57,296 nt of DNA from NCBI GenBank assembly GCA_000310025.1, contig FN648737.1, forward strand, positions 1 through 57,296, written 5' to 3'. Both the position numbers and the translations under genes were made by a program. This document shows, piece by piece, positions 11,700 through 24,000 of this stretch. The DNA is from Ectocarpus siliculosus. Lineage: Eukaryota > Sar > Phaeophyceae > Ectocarpales > Ectocarpaceae. Within the stretch, counting starts at the first letter, position 1; each line of letters starts with the position of its first letter. The notes beneath the pieces are model-generated. The model did not search any database, had not been told where the DNA came from, and saw only the letters and a list, made by a program, of their open reading frames with translations.

Positions 11700-13130
11700 G
11701 TTCACCCTTGTTCAAGGGCGATGTCGATGCTGTCTATCTGGCGCTGTAGAATATCCGCTCAGTCTTAAGCGAATGAAGTTCGATGCCAGTGTTTCTGGTG
11801 ATGATCTTACATATTCAATATTTATTTAGGGTTACCTGAAATCAGGTTATCCCGCGCCTCTCTTCCTGCCAACTGGTAGGTTTTCGGTCGTCTTTCGACC
11901 TGACTAGGAGCTGTTCTGCCAACCTCTCAACGTAACGGAGCTGGTGCCCCCGTCTTGTGTTTCCCCGGTTGTTATCAGTAACTCGTTGATGATGAGATGA
12001 AACTGCAAGTAGGGATGACATTCACAGCCGTAGTGACCGGTCCTGTGCTGCCCATGATGCGTTTGGTACTATGCGCCTGATGCTGCCGACGTGATTCATG
12101 CCGATTCCGATGCCGACGCCAATGCCAATGCCGATGCCGATGGCGATGCTGATGCTGATCGGGCTGTTGACGGTGGCGGGAATGAGCCATCGTACCGGCA
12201 CCTTTTTTCTGACTCTGCATAGCTGTGGTGCTCCGCTATCGCTGCCGAAACCTCAACATCAATCAACGATACGATACAGTAAACCTTGTGTATTTCCCAT
12301 GTCTCGGTCTTGGTGATGAACAGGGGAAGCCAGCGTGAAGACGCCAGCGATGACGAGGATGCCGCCCTCACGGTAGCGGAAGTTGCCCAAGCAGCCGCCG
12401 CCCTGGCAGACGCGGTAGCTGCCGCCGTCGCCGAGGCCGGTACCGGCAGCGGTTCCCCTGCGGTCTGCCAGGTATAATCGATGAGTGGCGTGTTCCTGCG
12501 TTGGTCACGCCCAGCTACCACTGTCAAGCAGTTGTTCCGCGATGCACGTTTGAACCCTTACGTCAACTCTTGCAAGACGTGTCCCGCTTGAATGGCACAG
12601 TATCCCTGCCCACGGCTTGAACTCTCGTGTGAAGAATATCCCCACGCCCTACGTCGAATGGTGTATTCATGCCGTCTACACAATCTCTGGCATTGGCAAA
12701 TGTTATTGCGGCGGTTAGTCGGGGAGAAATGCGGACTGGTCCGTTGGTGTCTCGATTGGTGCATGTTCTCAACGGAAACGAACTGCTGATGGTTGTAGCA
12801 TCCGTAGCTACGGAGATACGGTTAACCCGATGCAAAGAGAGTGATACGCTGTTGTGGCGTTTGTGATTTAGGGACCCGTACCAACGAAGTTGGCTGATAC
12901 AGGCAGCTATGGATGACATACCAGCGTAGAAAAGTGTACGCAGTACATGCTGCGGGTCCTACGCCAGGCTCCACCGCTTGGCTCTGAATATACCATGTCT
13001 CCAAACAACCTCTCCTCCACCCGTTTAACCAAATATTTCACATTGCTGTGGACTGGCATGAGGAGAGGAAGAGAGCGCCGTTCGGCTTGGCCCCGTGAGA
13101 ATCAGACGACCACGGTTGCAACTATATTGT
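11700..13130 (+). repeat. Diverged tandem copy of 9230-10790
   Basis: Blocks correspond in order between the two stretches: TTCAAGGGCGATGT at 11711 with TTCAGGGCGATGT near 9233; the CTCTCTTCCTGCCAACT block near 11857 with its partner near 9411; the GATGCC-rich block (12098-12160) with the one at 9600-9665; and GGCATGAGGAGAGGAAGAGA near 13057 with its partner near 10738. Together with the pairing of 5815-6150 and 10945-11190, this defines a gene-sized tandem duplication underlying H0, H1 and H2. Confidence 0.6.
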
Positions 13131-14653
13131 AGCGTGGGGGAGGTGAACTTCCTTCCGTGCGCAGAGCCTCACCTATTTTCATGAGGGATGGCTTCAACGT
13201 TCATCCGTACTTCAACTCCCCCAAGCCGTGAATCTAGCCGTCGTCGTCCGACTCTTGCGGGGCCCGTGCTCTGGGGCCAAACTGTTGCTCGTTCTTCTTC
13301 CCCCCCCCCATTTGCTTCAGGTTTTCGTGGTTTCTGTATCTCTATGACCTCGCCTCTCTAGATGAAGAGCCCCGATCCCGAACATAGCGCTCACAGCAAC
13401 TGCATGAGCCGTACAGTAGGTTTTCTACTATTACATGTTGCTCAGTTCAGCTTCAGGTCACATGTTGGGCAAGTGAGTGGGGCATTCAAGAGGTGGGGAA
13501 CTCCGTTCGTTCCAATGGGTATTTCGTCGTTGTCAAGGAAGCGCTTCTCCGAGAGCATGCAGCTACATGCACTAGAGAAGCATGAGACGTGACATCTTGC
13601 ATCCCGCTACCTACTTCATACTCGTTTTACCCCACACTACCGAAAGGTTCAGTTCGGCAAGGTACGGGAACGTTTGCCCAACCAAGGGTATGGGAAATAT
13701 CATCGAATCGGAAATGAAGCAGGGAAGATCAAAGAGTAGTCTGACAACGGGCTTCGCGAGAACGTCAACGCGAAATATCAGGAGCGGGTAAGGATCAGGC
13801 CCGTGGTGAATCTTAATCTTGCACCGTCCAACCCGCATTTTTGATGGCGCGCATTCTCCGACCTTCCCCTCCACACCCCCCACGCTCGATTTCTTGCACA
13901 TGCCGGTACAAGAATGACCACGACTACGAGTGGCTGTGCGCCCAGGTAGGTGACATATGGGTCTGGATAGACTGCCTCATGCCTGGTACATACAGTTTGG
14001 CGAGGGAACCAAATGGCAATTCTTTGGCGGCCGTCGAGGTTGGCATCGTTCTCACTTCATGCAAAGTTTGGCGCCAACAAGATGCATTGTTCTGGCATTG
14101 GAGATATCTGTTCATCGTGAATGACCCATTCCGTATCTGCCCTGTATGCTTGTGCCCCTTGCTTGTGCAATGACGACTGGACTCGAAGCTCGACACCCCG
14201 TGCTGGCGGGCGTCCACGTTAGCGGATTTCACGACCGATGGCCGCTTGCCGGAAGTAAGTTTGGGCATGGGAGCAAAGAACCAGACGACTTGCGGATGTT
14301 GTTCAGCCCCATTCGCGCTGTTTCGTGTTGCCCAGATCGACTACCGCGGATGCTTTGTTTTGTGGTCAGATTGCGGCCGAACAGAGCCTTTTATCCTCTC
14401 CATATCCTACAGACTAACGAGGCCCTTTTACCCCCCGCCGGACCTTTGCCCACTGCGCTTTATCATCGAAAAGTGGGGAGTCTCCGAGGCGACGTGAACG
14501 CTGAAATGCGGCGCTCGACGCGGGCGGGAGGCGGCGGAGCAATCGGTGCCAGATGCGTCGATGGCAACGATGTACTCTCTGTTGGAAGAGGAGGACAAGG
14601 AGGTCAAGAAGTACAGCAGTGTAAATAGTCAAACGAATGTGGTGGATTTGTGA
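12324..14653 (+). CDS. H2: fragments of a hypothetical gene downstream of H1
   Basis: Exon 12324-12471 follows a CAG acceptor, ends at a GT donor in phase 0, and encodes an acidic then alanine-rich helix (SQREDASDDEDAALTVAEVA and on). A further likely exon ends at GCGG|GTAAGG (13787), carrying GNIIESEMKQGRSKSSLTTG. A short one ends CAG|GTAGGT (13944), and one ends GGAA|GTAAGT (14252). A terminal exon reads MATMYSLLEEEDKEVKKYSS to the stop TGA at 14651-14653. I could not chain these exons with consistent phase, so the gene model is incomplete. No family was recognised. Its position after H1 and the duplicated 5' region argue for a paralogue. Confidence 0.3.
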
Positions 14654-17080
14654 AAAGGTTCCGTTCTGTATTGACGCGGGAATGGCTTCTACGCTACCTA
14701 GACGGCCAGATCGTTGCCTCCTACGCCATACCACCGCAACGGCAACGCACTTGGCGCGCGATAACCGGCCGTGGTGTGACTGTGTTTATGTTTCCCGTTG
14801 ATTGCCGCGGGTTTTTCGATTATGTACACTACTGTAAGACTGCCTGTCTTAAAACGGTTCGTTTTTTTTCGAGGTGAAACGTGCTTGCGAAAGTTCAAGT
14901 TATATACTTGGCTGTGGTGTAGAAGACGAGTGCGCTACGAAATGCTCTACATAGATTGTTTTTACCACGTCTTCCCCTGTGGTGCAGTCTACATGCGTGC
15001 GCTTCCAGCTCTTGGTTGCTGTATGCTCGTGTCATCCTGGCATTGGTTAGCTACAGCTGCGTGTTGCTGCTTCTGTTGTTCGCGTGGTCTGCTGTTGATA
15101 CTATTTGTCATCGTTCGGTGTCGTTGTCGTCGTGGGCCAGGTTTTGCGACGGCCCTCGAGGACGATCACCAGAACGTAGTTGTGCGTGGTGTTCAATTAT
15201 CTCGTCAGGTTCGATAGCAAGCTAACGCAACCGTGAAATAAGAAATAGGCGGGATGGGCGAGGAACTCTGACAGAAAATAATGTGATAAGCGTGGAATGG
15301 AGCTCGGTCGAGGTGCAACGAACGGTATTTCCGAGAAGGAGGTCAAGGAGGAAACTGCATGGCACATGGGACTGCACAAAGGGTGCTCGCTGGTGCCATT
15401 TGCTGTTGCTGTATGTGCACTCATTCCACACGGCCAAGGTAGTTCCAGATAGGTTAGGAGCGGAGTCGTAGCTTGTCCTCCTGTACCGTCCCTCGCATCA
15501 CACAACAAATCCGAACATTATCCCCATTCTCGTAGGCTTTGTATCTGCACGAGAAACGACCATCATTGTTGACAGCGATACTGCTTATGTGGCGAGAGTT
15601 GGTCTGTTGTTTCGTTGCTTCGTACTTCTTGTCGTGGAACGTCTGTATGGGTGTGCTGCCGCCTTGGGCACCAACGTCGACAAGGTCCCTTGAAGAATCC
15701 CAACTGGTGGTTCATGTAGCTCACGTTTTTTCTCGAATTCAGGCGAAACGAGCGACATGTTTCAAGAGTTGTTGACTCTGGATTGTTTCTTCTCGATACA
15801 CAGCATTGGATTGATCATCTACGCAAAGTTGTCTTGTCATACCATGGTTGCGGTGTAGAAACCAAGTCAGTTCCTCATATTGTAGCCATCCGGTGACCGA
15901 ACGCCTGCTTACCGGACTGTAGCATACAAACCTGAGGGGGCGCCGGCGACTCGCGACCTGAGTGGGTGTCGTCGCCACCAAAATTCAACATCACGATCAA
16001 ACATGCATGACCCGTTGCTGCCGGTAGGCCCACAATGAACCCGTTCTACAGGAACACCCAGTTTTGTTGCGGTGAGTGTGTTTTCCGATACGTGGAGCCT
16101 CGGCGTGCCTTAGCAGGCACCGTGGTTAGCGTGCGAAAGACTTGTGATTTTCCGTTGTACCTTGTATCAATCTCTTCGTCGACAACAGAGAGAATATACC
16201 CTTTCTGTGTTACGAGTAAGGGTCCCTGACGGGGTGATTAACCGTTCACCAGCGGAGTTATTTCGCTCTTGTTGCAATGTGGCGAAGAATGGCCAAGCGT
16301 GGCCGACGTTGGTCGGCCGTGCTAGTTTGGGGTCAAATATGAGAGTGAGCCTCGGGGGCACCCTTCACTTACTCGTGATTCCTCCGGCTGGTCACAGCAG
16401 GCGGAGCATCTTCTTTGTAGACACCTTCTGACCCAGAGAACATTGTTCGTAGGGGTTCGGTCTTTGCAGGTTGTACGTGCGTCGCTACCACTACGAAGAT
16501 ACCTATATCCTGGTTTCCACATTATATAATCCATTTCCATATCATATCATCCGTTGTGTAATACTCCCTGCCGCACTGAACTTTCCCGCCTGTCCGAGTG
16601 CACGACCGCTGTCAAGTTGCACGCAATGGCACACACGAAAAATCTAATCTAGTCTAGCCCTGTCCGTCAAAACGACTGCCTCTTACAAAATACGACGCGT
16701 CCATGCAACCGCACGTTCGAGGACCATTCACAATAAAAGAAGAAAGAACAAAACTCTTCTGCCAAACTTTGGGAACACGCCAGCCTCTATTCTAACACAT
16801 GCGCGACAGCTTTCCCTTTGTGCTGCGTCCATGCAGGCGTCAATTCATAGCAAACATGCGCTTCAACTCTCCAAAAACACGCCGTTACCCACTCAATTCT
16901 ATCAAGCAAAATACCCTCACACATATCTACTAGGATCTCGGAAGCTGCCCGAACCTCCACAAACATCAGTACAAACCCCCCAACAATCTACAGTACACCG
17001 CCGGGCAGGCTAGTGCCCCAAAACCTCTGGCTTGCGCTAGAACTCCATCAAAATCTTTTCACATTTGGAGGGGTGAAACA
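14654..17080. other. No supported gene
   Basis: Several frames are open on each strand but none has consistent codon composition or splice chaining. A short segment opening at ATG 16035 and ending at GCG|GTGAGT (16071) could be an isolated exon. Otherwise this looks like 3' flank and spacer. Confidence 0.35.
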
Positions 17081-17088
17081 GAAGAGGT

Positions 17089-17205
17089 GATCTTACCAGG
17101 AGGAGCGGATAGATCATAACTATGCGACCCGCGTCGCCAGAATAAAGTCACCCTACCTAGGGCGGCGGCAGCGGCAGCGGCAGCAGCCGCAGCGCGGATT
17201 TCTCT
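17089..17205 (-). CDS. Possible minus-strand exon, alanine-rich
   Basis: Read on the minus strand, an acceptor (GAACAG) precedes a polyalanine run encoded by GCN codons, then LGRVTLFWRRGSHSYDLSAP, then a good donor (CCTG|GTAAGA) in phase 1. Its relation to the minus-strand gene at 18530-20741 is not established because the intervening phases do not obviously fit. It could be that gene's 3' part, or fortuitous. Confidence 0.25.
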
Positions 17206-17861
17206 GTTCTTTTACTTTTCGAGGCAATACCAGCGCTCGCAACCTGCCCTACCATTCTACATCTAGTTTACGCGCTCAATGAAGGACGTGTCCTCAAGCT
17301 GCGTGTTTCGCGTCGGCGGTCCTTAAACCGTGTAAGTGTCCCGCCTCAAATTCCCAGTGCAGTCTACGTCCCTCACCAAGCATTGTATCTAAGTACAACT
17401 CGATGCAGCTCTATCAACGAAACCAACCACAAAAACCAACCGGTCAACACGGAACATATCTGCTGTAGGAGCTGCGCTCCTGCAATATACCGCATTCAAA
17501 AACCATGGTGTTGTATATATAGTAGAGGACGATTCTGTAAATCAAGGTTACAACCACAGTTAAACAAACGCAGACACGCATCGCCTACGACACATGTAGG
17601 CTAAACAACATCGAGTTTTCCGGTGGCAGCGTTTCCAGTCCTAAAGGAACTCCCACATTACGAACTCCCGCATTACGACGCCAGCAGACTACAGCAGTGC
17701 CGCCGAGGGAGAAAACAAGGTCGGTCCTCAGTCACCGCCGTCTGTTGTCTGTTCGTGGGTCACCTGAGGTCAAATGGTTGGGGAAGTCGAAGAAAGCACG
17801 GACGGAATCTTCAAACGGGTTGGACTCAAAAAGCACAATCGTGTACCGCACTGAAGCACCG

Positions 17862-18188
17862 TCACCCGCACTCACACCCGCGCCTGACAGGGGGTGATTC
17901 AAGTCCAAGGGTATGCGCCTCAGCATCGTATACACTAGCGTCTAGACATCCGCGTGCTGCGGAGTTGAAGCTGAGGCCCAGGCTGGACACTTTGAAGTGT
18001 TTTTTGTCCTGAGACCCTGGGTACTCTCGGCCAGAGTATGGGTGACGGAAGGACTCGTGGACCCTGGAACATTCTGCAGGATGTGGGTGGCGAGCGAAAT
18101 GAACGAAATAAAGACTGGACGGATAGTAGCGCTGGTAAGGGGAGTCACCCTCCTCGGAGGTGAAAGTGACAGGGCTCACGAACCCCAC
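17862..18188 (-). CDS. Possible minus-strand exon of the membrane-protein gene
   Basis: A long minus-strand frame reads VTFTSEEGDSPYQRYYPSSL, then FRHPYSGREYPGSQDKKHFK. It ends near a candidate donor (GGGT|GTGAGT). Its composition is protein-like, and it lies directly downstream, in transcription order, of the exon at 18530-18774. Acceptors with pyrimidine tracts occur at CTTACCAG and CATCCTGCAG. Which one is used, and so the phase, is undecided. Confidence 0.3.
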   Translation of the reverse strand: MGFVSPVTFTSEEGDSPYQRYYPSSLYFVHFARHPHPAECSRVHESFRHPYSGREYPGSQDKKHFKVSSLGLSFNSAARGCLDASVYDAEAHTLGLESPPVRRGCECG

Positions 18189-18201
18189 GACTAACTTTTA
18201 T

Positions 18202-18277
18202 AGAAGCCGAAACCAAACCATTAGACTAGTCAGTGACGAGTCTAATTATTATAGTCAATGGTTTGATTTCGGCTTCT
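18202..18277. repeat. 21-bp inverted repeat (hairpin)
   Basis: Stem 18202-18222 pairs with 18257-18277 (20 of 21 bases), starting AGAAGCCGAAACCAAACCAT. The 34-nt loop contains the palindrome GACTAGTC. It could be the core of a tiny inverted-repeat element or an RNA hairpin in the neighbouring intron. Confidence 0.75.
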
Positions 18278-18529
18278 TTATGCGGGCGTGAAAAATATCC
18301 CCACCTACACGTAGACCCCGCAAAGAATGTTCGAAAGAAAGGTGGCACCGCGCACGCTGGGGGCGCTTCCGTTGTCAACGGCCGGCGCTCTACTGGCGCA
18401 GGACTAGCTCTCGGTTGGTGGTGCTGCAACATACTTTCAAGCTATTTAGAAGCGCGTGGTAGCATTCCCACGCGTCCAAACTAGTACGCACGACGTGCGA
18501 TGTATGCTACTTGACCGTATTCCATGTAC

Positions 18530-20741
18530 ATGAAAGCCCTTTTCCGGTGAAACCCAAGCCTCAATCGTCACGTTCAACCTCAAGGTTGGCGTTGAAGCCC
18601 CCCAACCAGCTCCATCTTCCTTAGCACTCACACCATCCTCGACCCCGGGGAATGGTCGACTTGGAGAAAAATACCAGCTGCCAGTAGAGCTCTTCAGTCC
18701 ACTAACGGCCACACGCGTGCGTTTCCCCGACATTTCAAGCATCCGCAGATTACAAACGTGTTCGGCACTGGGGGCTGCTGAGAATCGCGCGTGGCGCGAC
18801 CTCTTCCTGCTCCTCTCCAGTTTATGCTTGAAGAGCGTCCCGCCCCCTTTCGTGTTTTCTTCTTTTTGTGTCTGGGGTCCAGCTCGAGTCTGTAGTACTT
18901 TGCATTTTGTCACCTTATCAAAAAACTTACCCATCAGGTTTGTTCTGCATTCATCTGTGTTGTTTACCTGGCCCTCTTGCTTGTCACTATGGGCTGGATG
19001 CCGTTATGAGCTACCGGTGTAATGAAGAAATAGAATAAGACAACTATTTGTGGTCATTACTCTAGGATACAGCTGCACGCTGCCCACGGCAGTAGATGCT
19101 GTGCTTTGCCCGCCACAATGCGCCCTTACTGCTCGTGAAGGAAGGGGCTCGGGATCCCGCAACTACGGGGTGCATCTTTTCGGACGCACATTGTTGCCAC
19201 AAACTGAAGTGCCCCCTTCGCCCACCCCATTGGTTGTGACGGGTGCACACAGCCACGCACGCCTTACCCTCAACTCGCCAAATGGTGTGTATAGTTCTGG
19301 ACCCGCACTCATCAGAGGATAGTGCGCCTTCCGCGCCCATCCTTGACAGCACCGTGGGTGCCCGTTGTTGATATTCGGGTTAATGAGCCTGGCACGCGCC
19401 TGCACTATCGTGGGCCCCTGGCTGTATTTTGGCATCAACAGAAGAAACGCACCGCTGTAAGGCAGCTCGAACAACAAAGGAACACCCGCGCCCCGCTCAC
19501 CTGCCAAAAACAAGATGATCACAGCTGCCGTGACGAGAGATATCAAAACCACCGCCACCAGCTGGCATCTCTTTATCTGCTTGCTCGCGTGGCTCTCGGG
19601 CCTGCGAATCCAGGAAGGGATCACGCCGACAAATTCGCGAATTAATATTTAGACTATTTTCGACAAAGGAAGAAATGGTGCAGAGGTACGATCGGTGCGA
19701 AAAGTGAGTATAATAGCTCATATGCATACATGCGCCAAACACCCACGGAAGGAAGTGTTCGAAAGGTGAGAAAGTTGTTGAGCAACCCGATTCCTTATTA
19801 AGGGGCGGGGTGACACAAGAAGGCAGAGAGATAGGCCGCAAACCAGGGTGTCGGGCGACCACCACGAACCCACGACGAGTTACGCTCCAGGTCCGATAAA
19901 CGTTCGATTTGCCCATTGCCCACAGCCAAACCCTGCCTTCACAGACATGTGGTATCCACGGGTAGTGTTTGCAATGTATGGAGACGAAGACTACAAGTAT
20001 GCATATCCGTGAAAGAGATGCGCACTAAACGACGATTTTCCAGGTCCCACAGGCAGCCAGTGGTACATGAAGTACTGTGTGCGTACTATACGACGGGCAT
20101 CCGCGTCAATGTCGTAGTTAGATGATGAAGCACTTCCAGCAGTACTCGGAGTAGAAGAGTAGAGCGGCGTGTGTACGTACTGCTGTATGCACATCCATAC
20201 AGTGTACGCGCACCTACGTTCTTTCGGAATAAAAATATAAAAATGTAGTTTGCAGGGAGGGGCTTGCTCACAGCTGAAGGCTATCCAAACAACCAGTGCC
20301 GGCGATTGACCGATCGAGCGATGGAACAATACATACACTAACCAAATGAGGCAACTTGCGTGGAGCTGCCAACCGCATAAAACTCGTTATACGAGTTCCA
20401 ACGCGAGGAGGTGAAGTTGAACCCGGTGTACGTGCCCTCCGGAACACTATCTATAATAATACATGTTCAGGCATGCACCACACCTGAACATGCATGTGAA
20501 TGGCACAACCAACGCTCTAATGATAGGTCTCGTCTTACCGCTGCTGCGTTTGGCTCGGCAGAAGCTTCGTCTTCTCCCCAGGCGTCCTCTGGAGAACAAC
20601 TGGAGCCTTGAGGAACACGATGCTGGGGCTGCCTGGAACGGGTGTCCTACAACTGCCGCTGCTGCGCGTGCGCTCCCGTTGCGGTGCTTTCGGCGTCTCC
20701 AAATCCACGCTATCATGGCCGTTCCACAACGAGAACGTCAT
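18530..20741 (-). CDS. Probable single-pass (type II) membrane protein, divergent from the S53 gene
   Basis: Three minus-strand exons join in phase: 20741-20539 (ATG at 20741, donor CG|GTAAGA, phase 2), 19601-19501 (acceptor ATTCGCAG, donor GCAG|GTGAGC, phase 1), and 18774 down to about 18530. The first gives a 67-residue polar, basic cytosolic tail (MTFSLWNGHDSVDLETPKAP and on). The second gives a transmembrane segment (LVAVVLISLVTAAVIILFLA) preceded by KR residues. The third gives a probable lumenal or outside region with Ser/Gly-rich stretches and LRLNVTIEAWVSPEKGFHVH. Positive residues before the membrane segment suggest an N-in topology. The shape recalls LEA2/NHL-like proteins, but I cannot confirm that family. 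The 3' end is unresolved; exons at 17862-18188 and 17089-17205 are candidates. The same 18530-18774 stretch is also open on the plus strand. Confidence 0.45.
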
Positions 20742-21014
20742 GAAGCTACGCCCTGGGCTCTGAGGCTTGTTAGTAGCAGTCGCGCAGTCACCCAGCAAAC
20801 GTCTCAGAGCTGGCAGGCAGAGCAGGTCCAAGGTTCAGTTCAAGGCGCTGGCGATGATCCGGCGGTCTGCACTGACTCTCCCCCGGAAAAACATTTCACG
20901 GGTCCCCCCTTGGCGCTCGACTCGGCCCTTGTCAGGTCTGTGGTGGGTGCTATGTTCTGGGCATTGATATCTCAAGGAGTGCGTCCGCGAGAACACAACT
21001 CCAACCAAAACAAA
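20742..21014. promoter_or_regulatory. Shared intergenic region between divergent genes
   Basis: Only about 270 bp separate the predicted start codons of the minus-strand membrane-protein gene (20741) and the plus-strand S53 gene (21015). Both 5' UTRs and promoters must lie here or overlap the neighbouring gene, so a bidirectional promoter is likely. No clear TATA box or other motif is visible. Confidence 0.35.
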
Positions 21015-24000
21015 ATGGGGACAACTCACCTTTTTCAGCAGCTGGGGATTTTGGCGTGCTCGGGATTGTTGTTCCTTGCTGCAGCCTTGCCAACAACGCC
21101 GCAGCAGTTATCCCATGAGGCGCCCAACACAAGCGGAGGAATACCAAGGTCGTTTGTTGAAGAGCGAACCATCGACCGCGGCGTGGTAAAGTACGCGAGC
21201 GGGGCAGGCAGGTCTACGGCGGGGTGGACCGTAGGAGCGGAAGAAGATTCCTCCGATATGCGTGCGCTGTTCAAGGTGGGTGTTGCAGTCGAAAGGTATG
21301 CTCTTGGTTGCTGGTGATCCAGCAGTATAGTCTAAATAGGTCTGGTGTCGAGTTGATGTGCATTTACAAACACCAACCAGGTGTACAATAGTGTACAGCG
21401 TAATTCGCAGCAGTAGACACAAATAACTACGGCAGCCTAGAGAGATTATGCGTGAAGCTACTCCTGTTTGGGTGAGCAGCTTCACCACTTTTAAGCACCG
21501 CCGTGTAGACTAAGCGGTGTGCGTCTACATATCCACCCTCGACACTACCCCTGGCTTTCACCTAGACTCCCATGAAGGTTTGAAAATGTGGCGATCCGAC
21601 AGGAACCCGCGGTTCATGCCTGCTCGCCTTGCTATCGCTGAGAGACGAGTTTTAACGCGTGTGTGCAGCGAGAGGCACATGGTTTCGGATTTGCACCTGT
21701 TCACCGCTGTGCCTGGGATCATGGTGACTATTGTATTAGAATGGGCAGACGGGTGATATTTCCTGTTGGAAAAACTCATGTACATCAACAAAAAATCTGG
21801 CCATTGATCATGCGAAGCGAATAATTTTCTTCGGGCTCTCCAAACTCCAGATGGAAGAGAATGCGTGCGTCGCTGTTGCGGTGTGTTTTGACATTGGCAC
21901 TCACAGAGTGTACCGTGGGGTAAAGACATGGAACGCTTGTTCGTATAACCGCCACACTCCTCTGACAAAGTTGAGTCATCCATTAGAAAGGGCACACGGA
22001 GAGATGCTTTCCGATCGGACTAGCCAAGAGCGAGGGAGAGATGGCAACGATTCGCGTTGATAAGAGCATCGTAGAGCAATCAATACCCCGGAAAGCATTC
22101 GAAGTAGGTGCACTGCACCTCGCCATCCACCCATGAAGGTTAATTGCGGCACTGACCAAATGGCATTGTTGACACTGCTGTGGTACTGCTGAAAAGGGCG
22201 GCGGGGGGGTCAAATGTAGAGCTCTTCATCCAGCGGAACCCCCAAGAGGACAAGCCTGTCAGTAGGCTCATCAGGGAGGCTAAACGACCGCAGGGCTTCG
22301 CTCGCCAAGTGGTTTTCGGCCATCTCGTGACCACCAGCAGCACAGCAACGGGGGATCCTATCCACTACTGCTGCTGCTGTCCCGAGCAGGAGTTTGAGAG
22401 TTTCAGCAGTAGCTCAGACCTTAGGGCGTATATTAACGAAGTGCCGAAAATCAAAATCGAGATTTGATTGGTCGAATATCTGCTACCTCCTGACGACGCC
22501 CTTTGATTTATGGAAGTTCCTCTGTCTGGGAAGAAGTCGCCGGGGCACTTTTTTTATCAAAATCAAAATCAAAGAGGAGAGGAGTTCAAGACTTCCAAGG
22601 CTTGGAGCACCTGCCGCGAGGCCGCTGCAAAGCAAGTGTACGACACGACCTGCTGCACACTGCTCAAAGAGGGGCTATCGGCACCCTACCACCGACACCA
22701 TGGCCGTTATTTGTAGCCAGAAGACTCTGCTCGCCGGCAAGCCACAAAACAGGCCGGCTCGTTGGGTGCTCGAGGAGAAAATGCCGATCGTGACAAGCGG
22801 TGAACGGACTGACGATCAGAACAGGGCTGCGCGGCTTTTTCGGGCTGTTCCGTGCGGGAGAGGGTAGTTGCAACCTTTTTTCTCCACACTCACAATACCC
22901 AAAGGCATCTAACCTTGTACGAGACAGATGGTGGGTAAAGCTAACTCCCGTCGCGTGGCATTGCTAATGCTGTTGCTTCCTCCTTCGAAGAGTTATCGCT
23001 GAAAAACTAAACTGTGAGCAGACATTCGGCGCGAACTTGAACTATCCGCTCTCTGACGTGGATTTTTTAGGGTCAACCAAAACTTTTTTCCCTACACGCA
23101 CGATACCCCACGGTAGCAGATCTTGGGCTTGAAAGATGGAGCAGGGACGTACCTCCTGCCGCGTGGCGTTGCTGTTGCTGTTGCTTCCTTCTTCGGAAAG
23201 TTATCGGTGGATATCACAACCCGTGGCGGCCCAAAACACCCAACTTGAAGTGACCGCTCGCAACTGTTGGCATTTTTGCTTCAACACAACCTTTTTTTTC
23301 CGGCGCATTCGGCACCTCACGGCCCCAAAACTTGGCATTTCCCAACAGCCCATGTCTCCAGCTCCTTCCGGATACCTTTCTTGAGGCAACTCGTTGAGTA
23401 TTTGGCGAGATATCGGCTAACACGTGAACAGAAGAGTGTAAAAAGCACCCTAGAAAAATCACCGCTGCGCTGCTGGCTCTTCCCCTGGCGCCAGGTCTTT
23501 TTTTATTTTTCGCCTCATCTGTCTCCTATCCTCGTTAACCTACACGACCCTCTTTTTTCAGTTTTCCACGATAACGCATTTTGATTTTGATTTTGTGCCC
23601 ATTTGGATTTTGATTTTCGGCTCTTCGTTAATATACGCCCTTACAGACTTGCTGCCGTCCTTTGGCTTGGGGTTTTGTGAATCAACCCCGGAGAAGTACG
23701 TGTGTACCCATGTTGCGATGCTGATTCACATCCGCTCTGGTGATCCTAGGGGTTCTAAACACCGATAACTGCTGTGCATGGTCTCTGAACGAACCAAGTG
23801 GTCTTAGGTGACGACACCATCGACAGCTTTTGAGGATGAGTCGGCATGGTGTTGGTCCTCAGAAAAAAAATCATTGCGCAATGCCAACCGTAACCACGTG
23901 ACCGCGGCGCTCTTTCACTGCGCACGGAGTAAACATCCCCTCCGACACACACACGCGCTTCCCCACAAAACCCGCAGATAAACCTGAGGCAGTGCAACCT

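Noticed and set aside
12669-12866. 65-codon plus-strand frame ALANVIAAVSRGEMRTGPLV
   Set aside because: Protein-like composition, but an opposing 118-codon frame is equally open and no splice links or family match were found.
18530-19022. Plus-strand open frame opposite the membrane-protein exon
   Set aside because: It has no ATG until 18717 and no phase-matched neighbours, while the minus strand chains across two splice junctions to a membrane helix.
20463-21014. In-frame upstream extension of the S53 start exon (184 more codons)
   Set aside because: It would bury the signal peptide internally and overlaps the better supported minus-strand exon. The ATG at 21015 heads a proper leader.
23136-23384. 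Frame with a hydrophobic leader as the S53 first exon
   Set aside because: It belongs to a tandem repeat inside the transposable element at 22424-23640 and has no homology link to the prodomain. Exon 21015-21275 fits better.
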